Source: Modestobacter sp. (GTDB lineage Bacteria; Actinomycetota; Actinomycetes; Mycobacteriales; Geodermatophilaceae). From it: 8,440 nt of DNA. The stretch is taken from contig JAOPUQ010000227.1 of NCBI GenBank assembly GCA_025963425.1, forward strand, positions 1-8,440. The letters run 5' to 3'. The notes beneath the pieces are model-generated. The model did not search any database and was not told the DNA's origin. It saw only the letters and a program-made list of their open reading frames with translations. Of this stretch, positions 6,306-8,440 are shown in pieces. Position 1 is the first letter of the stretch. Every line of letters begins with the position of its first letter. Both the position numbers and the translations under genes were made by a program.

Positions 6306-7795
6306 ACGCGCTCCTCGAGCATCCGCTTCACCGTGGCCGCGTCGGCCTTGCCGCGGGTGGTCTTCATGACCGCACCGACCAGTGCACCGAGCGCCTGCAC
6401 CTTGCCGCTGCGCACCTTCTCCACCACATCGGGCGCCCCGGCGATGGCGGCCTCGACGGCGGCGACCAGCTCGTCGGACTCCCCCATCACCGCCAGACCC
6501 TGGGCCGCCACGACGTCCGCGGGGCCGCCCTGCCCGGCCAGCACGCCGTCGAGGACCTGCCGGGCGAGCTTGTCGTTGACCGTGCCGGCCTCGACCAGCT
6601 TGGCCAGCTCGGCGACCTGCGCCGGGGTGATGGCCAGCTCGGCGAGCTCGGTACCGGCCTCGTTGGCCCGCCGGGCCAGGTCGCCCAGCCACCACTTGCG
6701 GGCGTCGGCCGGCGAGGCCCCGGCGCCGACGGTCTGCTCGACCAGCCCGAGCGCGCCGGCGTTGGCCAGCCACTGCATCTCGGTCCTCGAGATGCCCCAC
6801 TCCTGCTGCAGCCGCACGCGACGGGCGGCCGGCAGCTCCGGCAGGGCGTCGGTGAGCTGCTGCACCCAGGCCGGGTCGGCGGCGATCGGCACCAGGTCGG
6901 GCTCGGGGAAGTACCGGTAGTCGGTCGCCTCCTCCTTGCTGCGCCCGGAGGACGTGGAGCCGGTGTCCTCGTGGAAGTGCCGGGTCTCCTGCACGATCCG
7001 GCCACCGTCGTCCAGCACGGCGGCCTGGCGGCGCATCTCGTAGCGCACCGACCGCTCGACCGACCGCAGCGAGTTGACGTTCTTGGTCTCGGTCCGGGTG
7101 CCCCACTCCAGGGCGCCCACCGGGTTGAGCGAGATGTTGACGTCGCAGCGCAGGCTGCCCTGCTCCATCCGCACGTCGGAGACACCGAGGGTCTGCACGA
7201 TCTCGCGCAGCTCGGTGACGTAGGCGCGGGCCACCTCGGGGGCCTTGGCACCGGCGCCGGGGACAGGCCGGGTGACGATCTCCACCAGCGGGATGCCGGC
7301 CCGGTTGTAGTCGACCAGCGAGTGGTCCGCGCCGTGGATGCGACCGGTCGAGCCGCCCACGTGGAGGTTCTTGCCGGTGTCCTCCTCGAGGTGCACCCGC
7401 TCGATCTCGACCCGGTAGGTCTCGCCGTCGACCTCGACGTCCAGGTGCCCACCGATGCACAGCGGCTCGTCGTACTGGCTGGTCTGGAAGCCCTTGGGGA
7501 TGTCGGGGTAGAAGTAGTTCTTCCGCGCGAAGCGGCACCAGGTGGCGATGCGGGAGCCGAGCGCCAGGCCGATCCGGATGGTCTCCTCGATCGCGGCGGC
7601 GTTGGCCACAGTCAGCGAGCCGGGCAGGCCGAGGCACACCGGGCACGTCTGGGTGTTGGGCTCGGCGCCGAAGGTGGTCGAGCAGCCGCAGAACATCTTC
7701 GAGGCGGTGCCCAGCTCGACGTGCGTCTCCAGGCCGATCACCGGCTCGTAGCGTGTGGTGACCTCGTCGAAGTCGACGAGGCGGTCGGTACTCAC
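6293..7795 (-). CDS. gatB: Asp-tRNA(Asn)/Glu-tRNA(Gln) amidotransferase subunit B
   Basis: A 500-residue protein of standard length. GatB binds the misacylated tRNA and activates its Glu or Asp side chain with ATP, using ammonia delivered from GatA. The N-terminal catalytic domain (about 15-305) shows EPVIGLETHVEL (17-28), the zinc-type cysteines C36, C38, C51 and C54 (FCGC, CPVC), DYNRAGIPLVEIVT (162-175), LRCDVNISL (215-223) and TDYRYFPEPDL (291-301). The helical tail and YqeY domain fill about 310-498. The start GTG 7795 follows a strong GGAGGAG ribosome binding site with 8-nt spacing and overlaps the stop of the upstream small gene in a GTGA, so translation is probably coupled. The frame is open further upstream to 7927, but that part lies inside the neighbouring gene and lacks family similarity. 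Confidence 0.97.
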   Translation of the reverse strand: MSTDRLVDFDEVTTRYEPVIGLETHVELGTASKMFCGCSTTFGAEPNTQTCPVCLGLPGSLTVANAAAIEETIRIGLALGSRIATWCRFARKNYFYPDIPKGFQTSQYDEPLCIGGHLDVEVDGETYRVEIERVHLEEDTGKNLHVGGSTGRIHGADHSLVDYNRAGIPLVEIVTRPVPGAGAKAPEVARAYVTELREIVQTLGVSDVRMEQGSLRCDVNISLNPVGALEWGTRTETKNVNSLRSVERSVRYEMRRQAAVLDDGGRIVQETRHFHEDTGSTSSGRSKEEATDYRYFPEPDLVPIAADPAWVQQLTDALPELPAARRVRLQQEWGISRTEMQWLANAGALGLVEQTVGAGASPADARKWWLGDLARRANEAGTELAELAITPAQVAELAKLVEAGTVNDKLARQVLDGVLAGQGGPADVVAAQGLAVMGESDELVAAVEAAIAGAPDVVEKVRSGKVQALGALVGAVMKTTRGKADAATVKRMLEERVLSS

Positions 7796-7992
7796 GGCTT
7801 CTGCTCCTCCGAGCTGGGGCGGGTGGGTGCCTTCGGCAGGCTGCGGCCGGTGAGCCAGGCGCCGATACCGGTGAGCACGCCGAGCACGATGAAGACGGCG
7901 AAGACGGGCCGGCCGGTGGTCACCCACAGCAGCCCGCCCACGACGATCACGAAGGCGGTCAGCCCCCAGGCCGCCTTCATCGCCCCGTTCAC
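7792..7992 (-). CDS. Small two-helix membrane protein between gatA and gatB
   Basis: A 66-residue hypothetical protein that I do not recognise beyond its topology. Two hydrophobic helices (about 9-27, WGLTAFVIVVGGLLWVTTG, and 32-50, AVFIVLGVLTGIGAWL) are joined by a very short turn containing GRP. A polar C-terminal tail with K, R and E follows (51-66) and is probably cytoplasmic. The GTG start at 7992 overlaps the gatA stop (GTGA), and the gene's own TGA overlaps the gatB start in the same way, so it is held tightly in the operon. ATG 7980, giving 62 residues and an 8-nt gap after gatA, is a plausible alternative start. The third codon positions are GC-rich like its neighbours, and two clean membrane segments argue for a real gene. 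Its role is unknown. Confidence 0.72.
   Translation of the reverse strand: MNGAMKAAWGLTAFVIVVGGLLWVTTGRPVFAVFIVLGVLTGIGAWLTGRSLPKAPTRPSSEEQKP
7804..7810 (-). promoter_or_regulatory. Strong ribosome binding site of gatB
   Basis: GGAGGAG on the minus strand lies 8 nt (CAGAAGCC) before the GTG start of gatB, inside the last codons of the upstream small gene (Ser-Ser-Glu-Glu). It fixes the gatB start and contrasts with the promoter-proximal genes in this window, which have no such site. Confidence 0.85.
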
Positions 7993-8440
7993 GACGCCAC
8001 CCGGGCAGGGAGCTCGTCGAGCAGCCGGTGCCCGCGGGCGGCGTTCTGCGCGGCCTCCAGCGCGGCGGCGACCCGGTAGCAGCGGTCGTCGGCCAGACCG
8101 GGGGCCATCACCTGCAACCCGACCGGCAGCCCCTCGGACAGCCCGCAGGGCACCGAGATCGCCGGCACGCCGGCCAGGCTGGCCGGCAGGGTGCACAGGT
8201 CGGCGGCGTACATGGCGATCGGGTCGTCGACCCGGGAGCCGATCGGGAACGCCACGGTGGGGGTGGTGGGGCTGACCAGCACGTCGACGTCGGTGAACGA
8301 AGCCGCGAACTCCCGGCTGATCAGCGTGCGCACCTTCTGCGCCTGGCCGTAGTAGGCCTCGTAGTAGCCGCTGGACAGCGCGTAGGTGCCCAGGATGATC
8401 CGGCGCTTGACCTCCGGGCCGAAGCCCTGCTCCCGGGTCA
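7989..8440 (-). CDS. gatA: Glu-tRNA(Gln) amidotransferase subunit A, C-terminal part (5' end outside window)
   Basis: The last 149 residues of GatA, the amidase subunit that hydrolyses glutamine and passes ammonia to GatB. The fragment starts in the conserved FGPEVKRRIILGTYALSSGY segment and continues through YYEAYYGQAQKVRTLI. The PTTPTVAFPIG stretch and the C-terminal segment LAGVPAISVPCG...GLPVGLQVMAP, typical of the amidase-signature fold, follow. The Ser-Ser-Lys catalytic triad lies upstream and is not in the window. The stop TGA at 7989-7991 overlaps the GTG start of the small membrane protein gene, so the gene order is gatA, small gene, gatB on one transcript. In many actinobacteria gatC precedes gatA; that region is outside the window. 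Confidence 0.96.
   Translation of the reverse strand, partial: TREQGFGPEVKRRIILGTYALSSGYYEAYYGQAQKVRTLISREFAASFTDVDVLVSPTTPTVAFPIGSRVDDPIAMYAADLCTLPASLAGVPAISVPCGLSEGLPVGLQVMAPGLADDRCYRVAAALEAAQNAARGHRLLDELPARVAS

Noticed and set aside
4110..7646. A 1178-codon open frame on the minus strand
   Set aside because: It runs out of frame through gatB, antisense through the lipoprotein gene, and out of frame through the dehydrogenase gene. Its Arg/Gly/Ala-rich product shows no domain.
7993..8196. Extension of the small membrane protein to an ATG at 8196 (134 residues)
   Set aside because: The added part is an out-of-frame reading of gatA with Arg/Pro/Gly-rich composition. Starts at 7992 or 7980 fit the operon and the membrane segments.
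5192..8275. A 1027-codon open frame on the plus strand
   Set aside because: It is a frame-shifted shadow of the lipoprotein gene followed by the antisense of gatB, the small gene and gatA. Its composition is not protein-like.

Overview
The window is very GC-rich DNA with GC-biased third codon positions and many GTG starts. This points to a high-GC actinobacterium. Gene content and order resemble Geodermatophilaceae-type genomes (family-level placement is inference). Most of it is ordinary core chromosome. I see no mobile element, CRISPR array, tRNA, rRNA or defence system.

Layout from left to right: (1) 1-1849, minus strand, the 5' part of a large membrane-anchored PAS-GGDEF signalling protein that runs off the left edge. 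Its frame is open through position 2. (2) A strong hairpin at 1894-1925, just past the end of (3) ilvD (1934-3646, minus), the dihydroxyacid dehydratase of branched-chain amino acid synthesis. (4) A 97-bp divergent promoter region, then a small two-helix membrane protein with a bacterial PH domain (3744-4142, plus), recognisable as a relative of the M. tuberculosis CFP-6 antigen. (5) A D-2-hydroxyacid dehydrogenase (4136-5095, minus), overlapping the previous gene tail to tail by 7 bp. (6) A 43-bp divergent promoter region, then an LppZ-like lipoprotein with a sugar-dehydrogenase-type beta-propeller (5139-6284, plus). (7) Convergent to it, the end of the gat operon on the minus strand: gatB (6293-7795), a small two-helix membrane protein (7792-7992) and the C-terminal part of gatA (7989-8440, cut by the right edge).

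The genes do not form one pathway. The gat genes make the amidotransferase that corrects Glu-tRNA(Gln) and Asp-tRNA(Asn), and ilvD supplies branched-chain amino acids. The PH protein and the lipoprotein are envelope proteins of unknown job. From memory, the order gatA/gatB, lppZ, cfp6, then branched-chain amino acid genes is also seen around Rv3003c-Rv3012c of M. tuberculosis, so this looks like an old conserved actinobacterial neighbourhood with local substitutions.

The most interesting non-coding signal is regulatory. Four of the genes start at GTG, lack a Shine-Dalgarno sequence, and have a TANNNT-like -10 hexamer 7-8 nt before the start, as expected for leaderless transcripts. In the ilvD/PH divergent region a 9-bp inverted repeat is centred exactly midway between the two start codons. 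gatB, inside its operon, instead has a strong GGAGGAG ribosome binding site.
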